Positions 1-10,331 of a stretch of DNA of 64,000 bases are shown in pieces. The translations under genes were made by a program, and so were the position numbers. Position 1 is the stretch's first letter. Every line of letters starts with the position of its first letter. This DNA comes from Sternotherus odoratus (taxonomy: Eukaryota; Chordata; Testudines; Kinosternidae), in assembly GCA_032164245.1 (NCBI GenBank), contig JAVMKO010000007.1:3782001-3846000 (forward strand), written 5' to 3'. Under the pieces are notes generated by a model. That model had not been told where the DNA came from, ran no database searches, and saw only the letters and a list, made by a program, of their open reading frames with translations.

Positions 1-882
1 GGGAGCAGTGAAAGGTTAATACCAGGTGAGGATCTGCTCCATCTGAAACTAAAATGCACCACAGTGGACCATGCTCTCCTCTCCCAGCACTGTAAATCCA
101 GAGTAATGCCATGGAAGTTAGTGGAGTCACACTATTGTAGTTTAAGAGTAAGTGAGATTGGAGTCAGAGGCACTGTCTTCACACACTGTAATGACAATAT
201 AATTCTATGCAAGAGGCACTGTCTTACTCGTTAACTTTTGGAGGGCTTGTGTTGAAAACAACTCTGATTTAAAGGTTCGGTGTTTGGATATTAAAAATAA
301 TGCTGTTTGTTTGTATTTTCGCATTTCTGGGCAATAGCTGTATGCAGAATCCTATTTAATGTAATTTCTAAATTATGATGACCACTTAACTTCATCGGAT
401 GTGGTTCAGAAGAGCACAGTATCTATTTTCATACTAGTTCACTGTCCTTTTCATTGCTTTCTGCCAATTTGCATAACACTGAAGTATGTGTGTTGATATA
501 AACTGCCATAAAACAAAGTACAGTAACATTTTGTTATACTGTGTCTGTGTTACAATGTCAGCACTTAGGTCAGTGGACACTAGTTCCAGCTAGAGGAATT
601 AGTTCTCCTCCGTTTATCCCAGGCTGTATCACTTGTGAATATTATGATCTCCCTTTTTAAAAAAAACCCTTACTGGTCTGTGGCCTCATTTTAGCACTGG
701 GTATCATGCAGCATATATGTATTTCTATTGGGTGTTTTTGTTAATAAAATAGTGTCTGTGTTTTACATATGATCATTGAGCATCACATGTAACATAGGAT
801 GGCATTACCAGCAGCAGTTGTCATTATATAGTATAACTGTGCAAGCCTTTTTTCTGGCTTTAAAAGATTATATATGTATATA
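1..882. other. Unannotated AT-rich intronic sequence
   Basis: No recognised repeat, exon or RNA gene. It ends in an AT-rich tract (TATATATGTATATA) that supplies the TA target of the following pogo-like element. Confidence 0.4.
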
Positions 883-886
883 CAGT

Positions 887-1035
887 GAAACCTCGATTTA
901 ACGGACTAATTCGGGCGAGGGGGTGTCCGTTAAATCCGAAAGTCCGTTATTTAATAATTTTTTAAATCATTAAATAACAGGACTTTTGGCTTTAACGGAC
1001 ACCCTCTCACCCGAATTAGTCCCTTATATAGAGGT
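887..1035. repeat. Foldback (hairpin) at the left end of the pogo-like element
   Basis: AACCTCGATTTAACGGACTA on the left is mirrored by TTAGTCCCTTATATAGAGGTT on the right with one short AT-rich loop near 957-967. The inner parts also pair: GGGTGTCCGTTAAA with TTTAACGGACACCC, and GTTATTTAAT with ATTAAATAAC. The arms are about 70 bases each. It looks like a complete short MITE forming one terminus of the larger element. Confidence 0.7.
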
Positions 1036-1036
1036 T

Positions 1037-3215
1037 TTAGGGGGGCTTTGACAGCTCCCGCCGGGCGGGCTGACAGTTCCCCCGGCTCCCCGCAGCGGGG
1101 AGCCAGGCGGGCGGGCTGACAGTTCCCGCTGCGGGGAGCCCGGGGGAACTGTCAGCCCGCCCGCCCGCCTGGCTCCCCGCTGCGGGGAACCCGGCGGGAA
1201 CTGTCAGCCCGCCCGCCTGGCTCCCCGCTGCGGGGAGCCCGGCGGGAACTGTCAGCCCGCCCGCTTGGCTCCCCACAGCGGGGAGCCCGGCGGGAACTGT
1301 CAGCCCGCCCGCCTAGCTCCCCGCTGCGGGGAGCCCGGCGGGAACTGTCAGCCTGCCCGCCGGGCTCCCCGCTGCGGGGAGCCCGGCGGGAGCTGTCAAA
1401 GCCCCCCCCGCCCGGCTCCCCTGCAGCGGGGAGCCCGGCGGGAGCTGTGAAACCCCTCCCACCCCCGCTCCCGCCCGCCGGGCTGTCAGCCCGCCCGCCG
1501 GGCTCCCCGCTGCGGGGAGCCCGGGGGAACTGTCAGCCCGCCCGCTTGGCTCCCCACAGCGGGGAGCCCGGCGGGAACTGTCAGCCCGCCCGCCTAGCTC
1601 CCCGCTGCGGGGAGCCCGGCGGGAACTGTCAGCCTGCCCGCCGGGCTCCCCGCTGCGGGGAGCCCGGCGGGAGCTGTCAAAGCCCCCCCCGCCCGGCTCC
1701 CCTGCAGCGGGGAGCCCGGCGGGAGCTGTGAAACCCCTCCCACCCCCGCTCCCGCCCGCCGGGCTGTCAGCCCGCCCGCCGGGCTCCCCGCTGCGGGGAG
1801 CCCGGGGGAACTGTCAGCCCGCCCGCTTGGCTCCCCACAGCGGGGAGCCCGGCGGGAACTGTCAGCCCGCCCGCCTAGCTCCCCGCTGCGGGGAGCCCGG
1901 TGGGAACTGTCAGCCCGCCCGCCTGGCTCCCCGCTGCGGGGAGCCCGGCGGGAACTGTCAGCCTGCCCGCCGGGCTCCCCGCTGCGGGGAGCCAGGCGGG
2001 AGCTGTCAAAGCCCCCCCCGCCCGGCTCCCCTGCAGCGGGGAGCCCGGCGGGAGCTGTGAAACCCCTCCCACCCCCGCTCCCGCCCGCCGGGCTGTCAGC
2101 CCGCCCGCCGGGCTCCCCGCTGCGGGGAGCCCGGGGGAACTGTCAGCCCGCCCGCTTGGCTCCCCACAGCGGGGAGCCCGGCGGGAACTGTCAGCCCGCC
2201 CGCCTAGCTCCCCGCTGCGGGGAGCCCGGTGGGAACTGTCAGCCCGCCCGCCTGGCTCCCCACAGCGGGGAGCCCGGCGGGAACTGTCAAACCCTCCCCC
2301 CCCCCCCCCCGCCCCGCTCCCCTGCAGCGGGGAGCCCGGCGGGAACTGTCAGCCCGCCCGCTTCGCTCCCCGGTGCGGGGAGCCCAGCGGGAACTGTCAG
2401 CCCGCCCGCTTGGCTCCCCGCTGCGGGGAGCCTGGCGGGAACTGTCAGCCCACCCGCTTGGCTCCCCACAGCGGGGAGCCCGGGGGAACTGTGAGCCCGC
2501 CCGCCCGCCTGGCTCCCCGCTGCGGGGAGCCCGGCGGGAACTGTCAGCCCGCCCGCCTAGCTCCCCGCTGCGGGGAGCCCGGCGGGAACTGTCAGCCCGC
2601 CCGCCTAGCTCCCCGCTGCGGGGAGCCCGGCGGGAGCTGTCAAAGCCCCCCCCCGCCCGGCTCCCCTGCAGCGGGGAGCCCGGCGGGAGCTGTGAAACCC
2701 CTCCCACCCCCGCTCCCGCCCGCCGGGCTGTCAGCCCGCCCGCCGGGCTCCCCGCTGCGGGGAGCCCGGGGGAACTTTCAGCCCGCCCGCCGGGCTCCCC
2801 ACAGCGGGGAGCCCGGGGGAACTGTCAGCCCGCCCGCCGGGCTCCCCGCAGTGGGGAGCCCGGCGGGAACTGTCAGCCCGCCCGCTTCGCTCCCCGGTGC
2901 GGGGAGCCCAGCGGGAACTGTCAGCCCGCCCGCTTGGCTCCCTGCTGCGGGGAGCCTGGCGGGAACTGTCAGCCCGCCCGCCGGGCTCCCCGCAGCGGGA
3001 AGCCAGGCGGGAGCTGTCAACGCCCCCCTCTCCGCTCCCGCCCGCCGCCCGCCTGGCTCCTGGGGGGGGGTTGACAGCTCCCGCCGGGCTCCCCGCTGCA
3101 GGGTGCCGGGCGGGAGCTGTCAACCCGGCCCCCCGGCTCCCCTCTGCGGGGAGCCGGGCAGCCGGGTTGACAGCTCCCGCCCGGCTCCCCGGGGCAGGAG
3201 CCGGCAGCCCCCAAT
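1037..3215. repeat. GC-rich 48-bp minisatellite with higher-order structure
   Basis: The basic unit is 48 bp (for example CTGTCAGCCC at 1201, 1249 and 1297). Each unit contains a palindrome, GGCTCCCC, a 5-base loop, then GGGGAGCC. A variant segment with CTGTGAAACCCCTCCCACCC begins near 1446, 1727, 2056 and 2691, giving higher-order spacings of 281, 329 (281 plus one 48-bp unit) and 635 bp. Because 48 is a multiple of 3, long frames stay open on both strands; these are repeat artefacts, not genes. Confidence 0.9.
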
Positions 3216-3486
3216 AACGGATTTCGGATGCATCGGGAAATTTTGTCCGTTGCATCCGAAGTCCGTTAAATAGGGGTCCGTTAAATCGAGGGTTTACTGT
3301 ATTTTTAACCCAGACCCCAGAGCCATGACCCAGTGAGGTCTTGCTGTGTTATGATTAGGGAATTGTCAATGGGTTTCATTGTTGTGAAAGTGAAGAAGGA
3401 AAAGTTATTTACTTGTTCCCATAATACAAGAACCAGGGGCCACCCAATGAAATAAATGGGCAGCAGGTTTAAAACAAATAAAAGGA

Positions 3487-3929
3487 CCCAGAGAGGTAGC
3501 CGTGTTAGTCTGGAATAGCAGAAGTAACAAAGAGTCCTGTGGCACCTTAAAGACTAACTAAAGTATTGGAGCATAAGCTTTCGTGGGCTAAGAGAAACTG
3601 CAGAGCTGCAATTCATTTGCAAATTTAACACAATCAATCTGGGACTGAACAAAGACCTTGAGTGGCTTGCTAATTACAAAAACAGCTTCTCCTCCCACCA
3701 AGTTCACACCTTCAATTCAGCTGCTAGAAGAATACCCCACCCTCCCTGATTTGAGATAACAAGCTGGTTCAGCCTGACTGGACTAACCTTGTTTCCTCGT
3801 ACCTGATTCTTGACTATTTATCTATACCTGCCTCTGGACACTTCCACTGCTTGCATCCGACGAAGTGGGTATTAGCTCACGAAAGCTTATGCTCCAATAC
3901 TTTAGTTAGTCTTTAAGGTGCCACAGGAC
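3487..3929 (+). mobile_element. Penelope-like element remnant with inverted ends
   Basis: Flanked by an exact 13-bp direct repeat, ACAAATAAAAGGA (3474-3486 and 3930-3942), created in the host CR1. The outer parts are inverted copies of each other: GTCCTGTGGCACCTTAAAGA near 3534 and its reverse complement ending at 3929. Positions 3591-3746 read open as ETAELQFICKFNT, then GLNKDLEWL, ending at a stop; this resembles the C-terminal tail of Penelope-like proteins. A long target duplication and inverted terminal copies also fit that group. The family assignment is by memory of motifs. Confidence 0.6.
3857..3894 (+). ncRNA. Hammerhead-ribozyme-like core (degraded), repeat family A
   Basis: CCGACGA at 3857-3863 stands where a hammerhead has CUGANGA (one change, U to C). 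After one extra A, GTGGGT (3865-3870) pairs with GCTCAC (3875-3880) using two G-U pairs, followed by GAAA (3881-3884). Then A-GC, loop TTAT, GC-T allows a 3-bp helix III and the next base C would be the cleavage position (3894). Helix I is not evident. Penelope-like elements are known to carry hammerheads; activity here is doubtful. Confidence 0.45.
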
Positions 3930-4272
3930 ACAAATAAAAGGAAGTTCTTCTTCACACAGCGCACAGTCAACCTGTGGAACTCCTTGCCAGAGGAGGCTGT
4001 GAAGGCTAGGACTATAACAGGGTTTAAAAGAGAACTGGATAAATTCATGGAAGTTAAAGTCCATTAATGGCTATTAGCCAGGATGGGTAAGGAATGGTGT
4101 CCCTAGCCTCTGTCAGAGGGGGTTGACGGATGGCAGGAGAGAGATCACTTGATCCTTAAGTGTTAGGTTCACTCATTCCGAGGCACCTGGCATTGGCCAC
4201 TGTTGGTGGGCAGGATACTGGGCTGGATGGACCTTTGGTCTGACCCAGTACGGCCATTCTTATGTTCTTATC

Positions 4273-4668
4273 ACAACGTAAGAAAAAAATATCATTAGGT
4301 GAGTCACTGCCAGGCTTTAGAGACTGAATCTAATTGCAAACTTCACTGCATTTCTCCCAGTTTCTCTAACGAGGGGGAGGGAGATGGGGGTGATGAAGGC
4401 ATTTGTGGGGAGCGGGATAAGAAAATCACAACAATCGGATCGAACTTTGAACACTACACTGAGAGATACAGCGGGACCAAGAATTCCTGGTGACCAAGAA
4501 TTTGGTTCACACAATGGATAGTCAGTCTGTCTCAAAACGAGGCTGTGTGCAGGTTTTTCAGAAACCTGCTTTTCCCCAAGAGAAGAGAAGCCTGCTTGTC
4601 TCATCTTCTGAGATCTGCTCCCACCTGTCCTGTCCCGTCCTCCCCCTACACCCGCATTTTTCCGACGT
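4273..4668. other. Unannotated sequence
   Basis: No repeat or exon recognised between the CR1 3' end and the left arm of the inverted duplication. Open frames here have no domain signature. Confidence 0.35.
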
Positions 4669-4981
4669 TTGCCTCTGATTAGACTGTGACAGAAGCAACC
4701 TTCCCCCAATCCAAACTCAGGGCCTGGTTCTCATGGTACATTGAAGACCCCTCATGGCACTGTGGCCATATAAAGAGGCCTATGGGTAAATGAGAATCGG
4801 CCCCTCAGTCTTTAGAGTAAGCTGCCTGACTTGAGTTGATACAGTGCTGTCATGCCTGCTCGATAGCCAGAGATTACACACACACACAGGTTAATAGAGG
4901 TGTGCTGACTGACGTCGACTGAGAATCTGGGCTGTCTTGTCTGCTGCTGACTCACCGCTTGCTGCAGCAGTGAGAGTGGGT
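4669..4981 (+). repeat. Left arm of a long inverted duplication
   Basis: Reverse-complement match to 5401-5750. Shared stretches include GAGTAAGCTGCCTGACTTGA, GGCCATATAAAGAGGCCTAT and CTGCTGCTGACTCACC. By eye about 95% identical outside insertions. This arm has only a short CA run (about 4876-4888). Confidence 0.85.
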
Positions 4982-5286
4982 GAATGTCATTTGAAAATAC
5001 GCTGACATCTAATATTTCCTCCAAAAAAAGTCATCTATTAAAATGTGGACCGCATAGGGATGGGGAGAAGAACCTGGCTGCCTCATCCATCTCTCACTGA
5101 TGGCTTTCACGCAGGTAACCTGCAGCCAACGCTGGGTATTCTAGGACACTGGGGAGTGGCTTGAGGATAAGCAATTTGGTTGCCCATTTCGGTTCTTCTA
5201 AGCTTTGACAGAACACCCCATGCCATTTGCTTTAGGGACAGATGGTTTTCCACAAACAAAGAAAGCAGCTTTGTCCATAAACAAGA

Positions 5287-5375
5287 CGAGGAAGACTTAG
5301 AGCGCCTTAGAGACTAACCAGTTTATTTCAGCATAAGCTTTTGTGGGCTATAGCTCACTTCATCGGATGCATAGA
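5287..5375 (-). repeat. Fragment of repeat family A (Penelope-like terminal segment)
   Basis: Reads AGAGACTAACCAGTTTATTT then CAGCATAAGCTTTTGTGGGC and GCTCACTTCATCGGATGCAT on the plus strand. On the minus strand it has a CCGATGA core, helix arms GTGAGC/GCCCAC with one mismatch, and AAAA in place of GAAA, so it is a decayed hammerhead-like segment. It lies in the spacer of the inverted duplication and matches 51110-51245 in opposite orientation. Confidence 0.7.
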
Positions 5376-5400
5376 ATGGAACAGAAACTGTTCAGAGAAC

Positions 5401-5489
5401 ACTCCCACTGCTGCAGCAAATGGTGAGTCAGCAGCAGACAAGACAGCCCAGATTCTCAGCTGATGTCAGTCAGCACAGCTGTATTAACT

Positions 5490-5531
<42 letters not shown>

Positions 5532-5750
5532 TAACTCTGTAAATCTCTGGCTATCGAGCAGGCATAACAGCACTGTATCAACTCAAGTCAGGCAGCTTAC
5601 TCTAAAGACTGAGGGGCCGATTCTTATTTACCCATAGGCCTCTTTATATGGCCACAGTGCCATGAGGGGGCTTCAATGTGCCGTGAGAACCAGGCCCTGA
5701 GTTTGGATTGGGGGAAGGTTGCTTCTGTCACAGTCTAAGCAGAGGCAAAA
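5401..5750 (-). repeat. Right arm of the long inverted duplication
   Basis: Inverted copy of 4669-4981. It is longer mainly because the dinucleotide tract has expanded to a (TG)n run at about 5491-5528. The boundary is abrupt on both sides: the sequence outside the arms does not match. Confidence 0.85.
5491..5528. repeat. (TG)n microsatellite
   Basis: About 18 TG units with one early CG interruption and a late TTTG, within the right arm of the inverted duplication; the other arm has only a short CA run. Confidence 0.95.
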
Positions 5751-5909
5751 AGAACAGGAAGTGTCCATAGACTCTGCAGTGATTGGGTAATAGCACCCGC
5801 AACTTCCCAGAGCAGCTCTGTACAAGAGCTGTCATGTACTCCCAAACCGCTGTGTATGCCTGAGTCTTGGTCACTGTCGTGTGTCTTAATTTCACACAAA
5901 CACACACAA

Positions 5910-5940
<31 letters not shown>

Positions 5941-6857
5941 TATTCTTCGGTGGAAAGCAGACAAGCTGTATTGCAGTGGCGTCCAAACTGCAGTCATGCT
6001 GCGCTGTAATTGAAGCTTTGCTCACCCTTCCCCCTGCCTGGCGCGGTCCTATTGGAGCAGATGTTGCACGCTTTCCCACTGTGTTGCCCCTGGAAACATC
6101 GCAGAGGGAATTCAACACCTTGCAGGAGCTGGGCTACTGTCTGTCTGAGCGCACTGCCCCTCACGGCAGGTTTGGTGGCAATAACACAACTTAGTCCTGA
6201 GTAAGCAAAGTCAGTTTTTATTTTATTTCCTGCTATAGTCAACTTGAGTGGAAGATGAGGAAAAGGGAGCCCCAATATTGATGCTTCTCTTGTCAGCTCA
6301 GCTCAGTTGTGAACATTTTACTCTGAGGGGAAACCTAATAAATATTGTGTGGACAATGGGCAGCTGCTTTTGACAGTGTTCAGTGAGGCAAAGGGACCTT
6401 CCGAGGATTTTTACAGAAATAAGTTATTTAAAGGGATTGAAAGGAGAGAGTAGACAGAGCTTTGGGTTGCCAGGTCTGTACTGACTAGTGCTAAGGTCAG
6501 GATAGACTGGAACAGGATTTGTTGGTTTTTTTTGCTTGGCTTTTTTTATTTAAGAACTTATTCTGACACGTTTCTGAGCAGCGGCTCTCGCAGCAGCCTA
6601 AGGCTGCAAATAAAGCTGCTCCGTAGTTGGAGTGATCTGCACAGATCCCAGAGGGCTGGCTAAGCATTGCAGGAGGGCAGTGTTTAGGGAAAGTGTAAGG
6701 AAATGAACCGAAGTCACATCGGGAGGAGTACTGGAGAAAATGGGTTGAGTTACTCAGCAGCTGAAGCATTATGCTGACTAAAAGCAATTAAATGTGAACT
6801 CGAATAGGTTCCTGTCTACACTGCAAATCAGCCCTAAGCGCATGAAACATGGTGGCG
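5751..6857. other. Mostly unannotated; contains a (CA)n tract
   Basis: A CA-rich microsatellite with AAAC interruptions spans about 5896-5937. Nothing else is recognised. Confidence 0.5.
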
Positions 6858-6950
6858 ATCATAGAATCATAGAATATCAGGGTTGGAAGGGACCTCAGGA
6901 GGTCATCTAGTCCAACCCCCTGCTCAAAGCAGGACCAATCCCCAACTACA
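6858..6950 (-). mobile_element. CR1/SINE 3' tail fragment
   Basis: CATAGAATATCAGGGTTGGA, GGACCTCAGGAGGTCATCTA and CCCCTGCTCAAAGCAGGACC are the antisense of the tail shared by CR1 and the tRNA-derived SINE at 50377-50570. Too short to tell which of the two it came from. Confidence 0.8.
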
Positions 6951-7034
6951 TCTGCCACGAGAGCAAGAAAAAGAAAAGCACCATTTGAAGGACAATAAAA
7001 GAAGCAGATGGTCTGATCCAAAGCTCATGGAAGT

Positions 7035-7130
7035 AAAACAGGGTGAAATTCTGGCTTTATAGAAGTCAATGGAGGTTTTGTCACTGACTTCAGTGGGTCC
7101 AGGATTTTACCCTCAGTCTTTCCACTGGCT
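7035..7130. repeat. Ancient foldback repeat fragment
   Basis: GAAATTCTGG, GAAGTCAATGGAGG and TGACTTCAGTGGG, GGATTTTACCC form a loose inverted repeat. The GACTTCAATGG-type core recurs through the window and is a common degraded repeat in sauropsid genomes as I recall. Confidence 0.4.
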
Positions 7131-7419
7131 TCAAAGACTTTGGATTAGTCCTATGCTGAGAAGACAGCCTGGATGGATAATAACCACAAAATATCTGGAT
7201 TTCCAAACAAAGCTCCCATGGCAAAAATGGAAGGAGCTAACAATGGATCTTAACAGTATACAGAGCTAACCTGGGGGCAGAAATAAAAACATGAAAGTAA
7301 CATTTATTTTGTTCCTAGACTGGTGAAAGGTCAGAAGGTGAGTAGGACATTGTTGCCCAAGTACAGTAATAGAGAGGAGGGAGGTATATTTTATACACAA
7401 CCTCAAGAAGAGCCAATCG

Positions 7420-8516
7420 ATGCATGTTCATAATATTCCTGGACTGCAGCAAGTCCCAGGTGACATTCTGATCAGGAAGCTGGAGAAAAGCAGGCTTGGA
7501 GGCACTACCATTAAGTGGATACATAATTGGTTAAGCAACCACAAACAAAGAGTAACTATTAATGGAATGATGTCAGGTTGGAAGGAAGTCTCAAGCGGGG
7601 TTCCAAAGGGATCTGTTCTGGGTCCGATGTTATTTAACGTCTTTATTAATGACCTGGATGTAGGAAGAGAGAGCACAGTTTGTAGATGACCCAACGCTGG
7701 GGTAGGGGATGTTGCGAACACTCTGGAGGACAGAGCTAAGATACAGAGGGGTCTTGATAAAATTCAACTAAGACAAATGTGAAGTGCTACACTTAGGAAA
7801 AAAAACCAAATGCACAAATACAGAGGGGGGTGGGGGGGGAGAGTGGCTTGGCAGCAGCACTGCTGAGAAAGACCTGGGAGTGGTTGTGGATCGCAACCTC
7901 AACATGAGTCAGCAATGTGATGCTGTTGCAAAAAAAAAAAAGCAAATGCAGTTTTAGGTTTCATTAACAGGCATGGAATGCAAGTCATAAAAGGTGAACA
8001 TGCCACTGTGTTTGGTGCTGATTCGGCCTCAGCTGGATTACTGTGTTCAGATTTGATCACCAATGTCTAGAAGGGATGTAGAGAAACAAGGAAGAATCTA
8101 GGGGCGAGCGACAAAGATGATGAAAAGGATGGAATGCAGCCATATGCCCAAAGGCTGAAGGAACAGGGTAGGTTTAGTTGAAAAAAAGAGGAGATTCAGA
8201 GGGGACATGACAGCCATCTTCAAATACTTGAAAGGCTGCCTTAAAAAAAGGAGAGAAGTTGTTTTCTCTTGCCACAAAGGGCAAGACAAGAGGCAATGGG
8301 TTCAAACTCCAGCACAGCAGAGTTAGATTTAATCGTAGGAAGCACTTCCTAACTGTAAGAACAGTGGGGCAATGGAGCAGGCTGGGGAGGTTTTCAAAAG
8401 AAGGCTGGATAGCCATCGGTCTTGGATAGTTTAGATGCAACAAAGCCTGCATGTTGGCCAGGGGTTAGTTAGACTTAATGACCCTTGCAGTCCCTCCTAA
8501 CCCTATGATTCTGTGT
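7420..8516 (+). mobile_element. CR1 LINE fragment with broken reverse transcriptase
   Basis: The 89-codon frame at 7420-7689 encodes part of the CR1 reverse transcriptase: RVTINGMMSGWKEVSSGVPK, then GSVLGPMLFNVFINDLD. The catalytic FADD-type segment that should follow is out of frame and reads FVDD, so the gene is frameshifted. Downstream homology continues to the 3' end, ... CCTATGATTCTGTG at about 8516, the usual short-repeat terminus of CR1. A G-rich run at about 7828-7838 and an A-rich run near 7930 are local changes. 5'-truncated and inactive. Confidence 0.85.
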
Positions 8517-10011
8517 TACCAAACTGAAATGTCTGTTGTCTTCATGCAACTTGGCACTATCAGCTATGGATCAGAAAGAGGATTGTATGTGGCAGAGAGA
8601 AGAATTTAAGTGTAGCAAGGCTGACCCTGAGTAAATACCTCCAAATAAGAAAGCTGGCTGAGCTGCCCCATGACAGAAAAATTGAAGGCCCTGGAGAGGT
8701 TCAGGTTCCACCAAAGGAGCACCAGAGGCAGTAGAAAGACACCAGCCTCCAGGCCTGCGTGGGTAGCATGATTCAGTGAACATACAGCATATGAAAACTG
8801 GAATCACAACTGCCCAGCATATGGACAAAGGTACATTAAGGCCTTTTTAAATATCGCTGACCACCAATAAAACAGTCATGCAGTCACGGATGACGTAGGA
8901 GACCTTGAAGGATACAAGGATGTCCTAAGAGTGATCTAACAAGTCCGGGGATTCAAAAGATAGATGTGCTTAAGGAGAATGATAACTATCCACAGCAATA
9001 TTCACAGCCATGCTACTTAATCAATGACTAATTCAATGCAAACTTAACGGCAAGATCTTGTTATCTTGCAACCACCATGAGCGGATAGACCTCTCTGAAT
9101 AAATGCAGTCATGTGCTGGTGATGTATAAAAGCACCTTAAGGTTTACTGCAAGGTAAAACAAAACAACCAGTAAATGATATCACCTGAGCTCCATTGATT
9201 TCAATGACATTAATCCACCTACATCAGCAGTGAATGTTGCTTCTGGAGAATGAGAAGAAGATGGACAAAACCACCTACATGTGTCTAGTGAAACTATGAA
9301 GTATGAGTATCATGAAGAAGCCTTTGTTTTGTGCATCTACGTTACTATAGTACTTACTATTAAGACTCCAGTGGAAGGAAATGAAAGTCTATTACCGTCA
9401 GAAAAATCATTAAAGGAGGGAGCCAATATTCTGAGCAGTTGTATTTACAAAGGGTCAGCAAAGAAGGATCAAGTCCCATCAGCATTTCCTTCTCCATTGG
9501 ATAAGGCCAATGAATGCATCAGAACATCTAATGAGGGTGCGATGCTGGGAGCAGTGAAAATGCTAAGATTCCAGAGACATTCAAAGCACCCCAAAAATTG
9601 GCTAACCATCCTCAAACTGTGCCCAAGATGGGATGGGATCGTGTTTCCAGAAGCTGTGCAATTTCCCCCAAAGACTTATGGATTAATATCATGAGGAGGA
9701 TGTGCATCTGTCCACAGCTAGAGAGCAGATCTGCTGTCTTGGCATCAGTGCCCCATTGAGAATGGCTAAGAGAAAGTCACTACAATGCCACAGAATGTAA
9801 AGCCAACTCAGGGGAAGAGGTAAAAAAGAATCTATGCACATACAATTATTAGAGCCAGTCGCTGATCACAGTTTCTACCTTGAATACATGCAAGTAGACA
9901 CCACCATCAGAAACTGAAGGTACTTTTGGTTTGTTTGTTTGTTTGTTTTTTGCCATTTATGGCAAATGCATTCTGCTCAAACGAAGAGTTAAACTGGTCT
10001 GCATTAAAACT
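8517..10011. other. Unannotated sequence
   Basis: No repeat family or exon recognised. The 137-codon open frame at 9281-9694 has no domain I know, ordinary intronic composition and no splice context. A (TTTG)n tract lies at about 9932-9950. Confidence 0.35.
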
Positions 10012-10019
10012 GCTTAGAG

Positions 10020-10323
10020 CAGGGGTTCTCAAACGTCATTGCACCGTGACCCCCTTCTGACAACAAAAATTACTATATGACCCCAGGAAAGGGGACCGAA
10101 GTCCCACCACCGAGGGGTGGGGATCAACGCCCAAGGGCTTGTAACCTGAGCCCGGCCACCCCGGGCTGAAGCCAAAGACTGAGCCCTGCCATCCAGGGCT
10201 TGAAGCCCTTTGGCTCCAGCTTTAGCCTCAGGCCCCAGGAAGTCTAACGCCAGCCCTGGCGACCCCATTAAAACAGGGTCACGACCCATTTTGGGGTCCC
10301 GACCCACAGTTTGAGAAGGGCTG
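10020..10323. mobile_element. Non-autonomous hAT element, 304 bp
   Basis: Ends CAGGGGTTCTCAAACGTC and ...CAGTTTGAGAAGGGCTG, inverted with few mismatches. Exact 8-bp target duplication GCTTAGAG at 10012-10019 and 10324-10331, the hAT hallmark. The interior is GC-rich with repeated ACCCC/GGGGTC motifs and has no transposase. Confidence 0.9.
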
Positions 10324-10331
10324 GCTTAGAG

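Larger units (their letters stand above)
883..3299. mobile_element. Non-autonomous pogo/Tigger-like element with an expanded interior
   Basis: The left end is CAGTGAAACCTCGATTTAAC and the right end read inward is CAGTAAACCCTCGATTTAAC, so the terminal inverted repeats match at 18 of 20 bases. TA dinucleotides flank both ends (881-882 and 3300-3301), as expected for Tc1/mariner-pogo elements. Next to each end are AT-rich stretches with repeated GTCCGTTAAAT. No transposase is present; about 2.2 kb of GC-rich tandem repeat fills the interior. The ends and target are clear; the exact family name is not. Confidence 0.85.
3385..4272 (+). mobile_element. CR1 LINE, 3' end, interrupted
   Basis: The 3' part of a CR1-type non-LTR retrotransposon, recognisable from the segments AACCTGTGGAACTCCTTGCC, CCAGGATGGGTAAGGAATGG and TGGATGGACCTTTGGTCTGA, ending GGCCATTCTTATGTTCTTA. 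It is 5'-truncated, as is usual for CR1. The sequence from 3487 to 3929 is a later insertion; removing it and one copy of the 13-bp duplication restores the continuous segment AAACAAATAAAAGGAAGTTC. No reading frame is intact. Confidence 0.85.

Noticed and set aside
1900..3273. 457-codon proline-rich open frame, with several shorter ones on both strands between 1037 and 3273
   Set aside because: They follow the 48-bp tandem array, which is in frame with the codon length. No start context, splice sites or domain.
5896..5937. Link between the (CA)n tract and the (TG)n tract at 5491 as arms of one inverted repeat
   Set aside because: Sequence next to the two tracts does not match; only the dinucleotides pair.
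9281..9694. 137-codon open frame that could be an exon or gene
   Set aside because: No recognisable domain, no splice or promoter context, and composition equal to the flanks.
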